Shown here one piece after another: positions 23,474-24,443 of a stretch of 24,443 nucleotides of DNA (position 1 is its first letter; each line of letters starts with the position of its first letter). This DNA is from a virus, in the IMG/VR virus record IMGVR_UViG_3300044701_000748, positions 1 to 24,443 of that record; one strand, written 5' to 3'. The notes beneath the pieces are model-generated. The model was not told where the DNA came from. It saw only the letters and a list, made by a program, of their open reading frames with translations, and did not search any database. The position numbers and the translations under genes are program-made.

Positions 23474-24205
23474 ATGCCAGCGCGCCGAATCAAGCCTTGC
23501 CCGCCATTGGGCGGAAGGCAATGGAGCAATTACAAAGACTACGAAAATCATATGAATAAAATCCGAAAGGAATTGCCTGAGGGATGTCCGCTTGAGGGCG
23601 AAGACTATCTGTATGCCCAGGAGTATTTGTCTTGGCATGTCGCTTGGCCGGAGTTCACCGAAGAACACGGACCCGCTGAGGCGATTTTTGTTGAGCACAA
23701 TCCCGATGTTCCGCCTTATCGCGACCGAACTGATCAAAACCAGTTCTGGGTCCACTTTGCTGATGGGGACTCAGAAGTCTTCTCTTACAAGATCTGCCAC
23801 AGTAACTTTGGGCATGACTTGAGTCATCCTGATCTGGTCTTTGATCAGCATCTGCGAAGAGTTAAATCTGCAGCCCGTCACATTATCCGACCGCTACACG
23901 AAGAACTAAAGCATCGCTCTGGAATGGTGGGCGCGCTAGATGTTCATCATGAAGGCGAACCGTTTCAGTCGTTGCTGTTTCGTTTTATCAAAGACGAATT
24001 AAAGCTTAAAACCTTGCACGATCTTGTTGTGATTGGTGTCGATGATATTGGCAGCAAGCGATTCCACCCGCAATCTGTTAGCCAAGACTGGTATCGATTC
24101 CATGAGCAGCAGGCCAATCTGGTCGTGATGACCAAAGAAGCCCATAAGCAATGGCACGTTGCGAACGGAAAGGATCCAGAACCTAACTGGTCGGAGTTTC
24201 GATGA
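23474..24205 (+). CDS. DCL/DUF3223-like protein with HNH-type nuclease C-terminus
   Basis: This is the only plus-strand gene in the window, 243 residues from ATG 23474 (TTG 23471 is adjacent). Residues about 25-115 fit the DCL/DUF3223 plan: a helix with IRKELPEGCPLEGEDYLYA, a SWHVAWPEFTEEHG segment, and the final strand FWVHFADGDSEVFSYKICHSN split by family landmarks F-SY-x-x-C. The C-terminal part has LDVHHEGEPFQSLLFRFI (about 155-172) and WYRFHEQQANLVVMTKEAH, which match the HNH-like half I recall in phage DUF3223 proteins. The gene is more A+T-rich than its neighbours and opposes them, and overlaps the VRR-NUC gene tail by 23 bp, so it looks like a later insertion (moron or homing nuclease). 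Confidence 0.6.
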   Translation: MPARRIKPCPPLGGRQWSNYKDYENHMNKIRKELPEGCPLEGEDYLYAQEYLSWHVAWPEFTEEHGPAEAIFVEHNPDVPPYRDRTDQNQFWVHFADGDSEVFSYKICHSNFGHDLSHPDLVFDQHLRRVKSAARHIIRPLHEELKHRSGMVGALDVHHEGEPFQSLLFRFIKDELKLKTLHDLVVIGVDDIGSKRFHPQSVSQDWYRFHEQQANLVVMTKEAHKQWHVANGKDPEPNWSEFR

Positions 24206-24443
24206 TCTGTTGAGCGTCTCGCACTGAGCGCGCAATGCCAGCGATACCACCAGCGCGGCGAACCATGTGGAGCCAGTTCTGCTGTTCTGGTGTGGCGCGG
24301 CCTGTTGGGGTCTTGACTTCGATGGAGGTGAAGACGGCAACTTGCTGACCAACCATCTCGGGCGTAATGGTGACGGTGCGCAGGCCGATGAGATCAGCGG
24401 AGCCACGGGCTAGGCCGAACTGAACGGGGCGGCCGGTGCGTGG
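24183..24443 (-). CDS. VRR-NUC domain nuclease, N-terminal part outside window
   Basis: The last 261 bp encode 86 residues plus a TAG stop in one open minus-strand frame running off the right edge. Visible are GLARGSADLIGLRTVTITPE (catalytic Asp in SADLIG), FTSIEVKTPTGRATPEQQNW (E-x-K pair) and LHMVRRAGGIAGIARSVRDA. This is the VRR-NUC form of the PD-(D/E)XK nuclease fold, common in phage replication modules beside VapE or D5-like helicases, where it probably resolves branched or flap DNA. The start is not in the window. It converges on the plus-strand gene with a 23-bp overlap of the two ends. Confidence 0.93.
   Translation of the reverse strand, partial: PRTGRPVQFGLARGSADLIGLRTVTITPEMVGQQVAVFTSIEVKTPTGRATPEQQNWLHMVRRAGGIAGIARSVRDAQQIIETPTS

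Noticed and set aside
23999-24406. Minus-strand 135-codon frame near the right edge
   Set aside because: A different frame of the same strand encodes clear VRR-NUC motifs; this one is Ser/Pro-rich noise.

Overview
The window is the structural half of a tailed, siphovirus-type phage or prophage. Almost every gene lies on the minus strand, so the genome reads right to left. The genes are packed with 1-4 nt overlaps or 2-3 nt gaps, which suggests one long late operon. Gene order follows lambda closely: TerS, TerL, gpW-like, portal, protease/capsid, small head proteins, FII-like, tail terminator U, tail tube V, chaperones G/GT, tape measure H, then M, L, K, I, J and a side tail fibre. The fibre start (MSQHDYVIANGTGAA) and the C1q-like and DUF1799-like genes resemble what I recall from phages of Synechococcus/Cyanobium-type cyanobacteria. 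With the fairly high G+C this makes a picocyanobacterial host my best guess, but it is inference only. No integrase, lysis, tRNA, CRISPR or clear host gene is visible, so virus and prophage cannot be separated here.

Right to left on the minus strand: 24443-24183 holds the end of a VRR-NUC nuclease. A lone plus-strand gene (23474-24205) encodes a DCL/DUF3223-like protein with an HNH-like C-terminus; it is more A+T-rich and looks like an inserted moron. At 23455-23428 a promoter with an operator-like palindrome in its spacer drives a 48-residue ribbon-helix-helix protein (23406-23260) and a PrimPol/VapE-type primase-helicase (23263-21146). The gene-free stretch 21145-20840 carries three converging sets of repeats around an A+T-rich core and is a good candidate replication origin. 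Next come a gpZ-like tail gene (20839-20171) and a 207-bp gap dense in inverted repeats (20170-19964), a candidate cos/packaging site just upstream of terS.

The head module (19963-12235) contains TerS, a gpA-type TerL, a gpW-like protein with an extra beta domain, a lambda-type portal, and one 780-residue polyprotein that fuses a Tudor-like domain, S78 prohead protease, scaffold and HK97-fold capsid. Small head proteins and an FII-like connector follow. The tail module (12238-1269) has a C1q-like surface protein where lambda has gene Z, then U, a small unlisted 54-residue ORF, V, and G/GT. G/GT has a textbook -1 frameshift signal (A AAA AAC, 8-nt spacer, GC-rich hairpin). The tape measure and the full M-L-K-I-J tail-tip set follow, and then a fibre cut off by the left edge.

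The main points of interest are the origin-like repeat region, the repeat-rich gap upstream of terS, the shared GTCTCA/TGAGAC palindromes in both gaps, the frameshift cassette, the capsid polyprotein, and the relocation of gpZ away from its lambda position.
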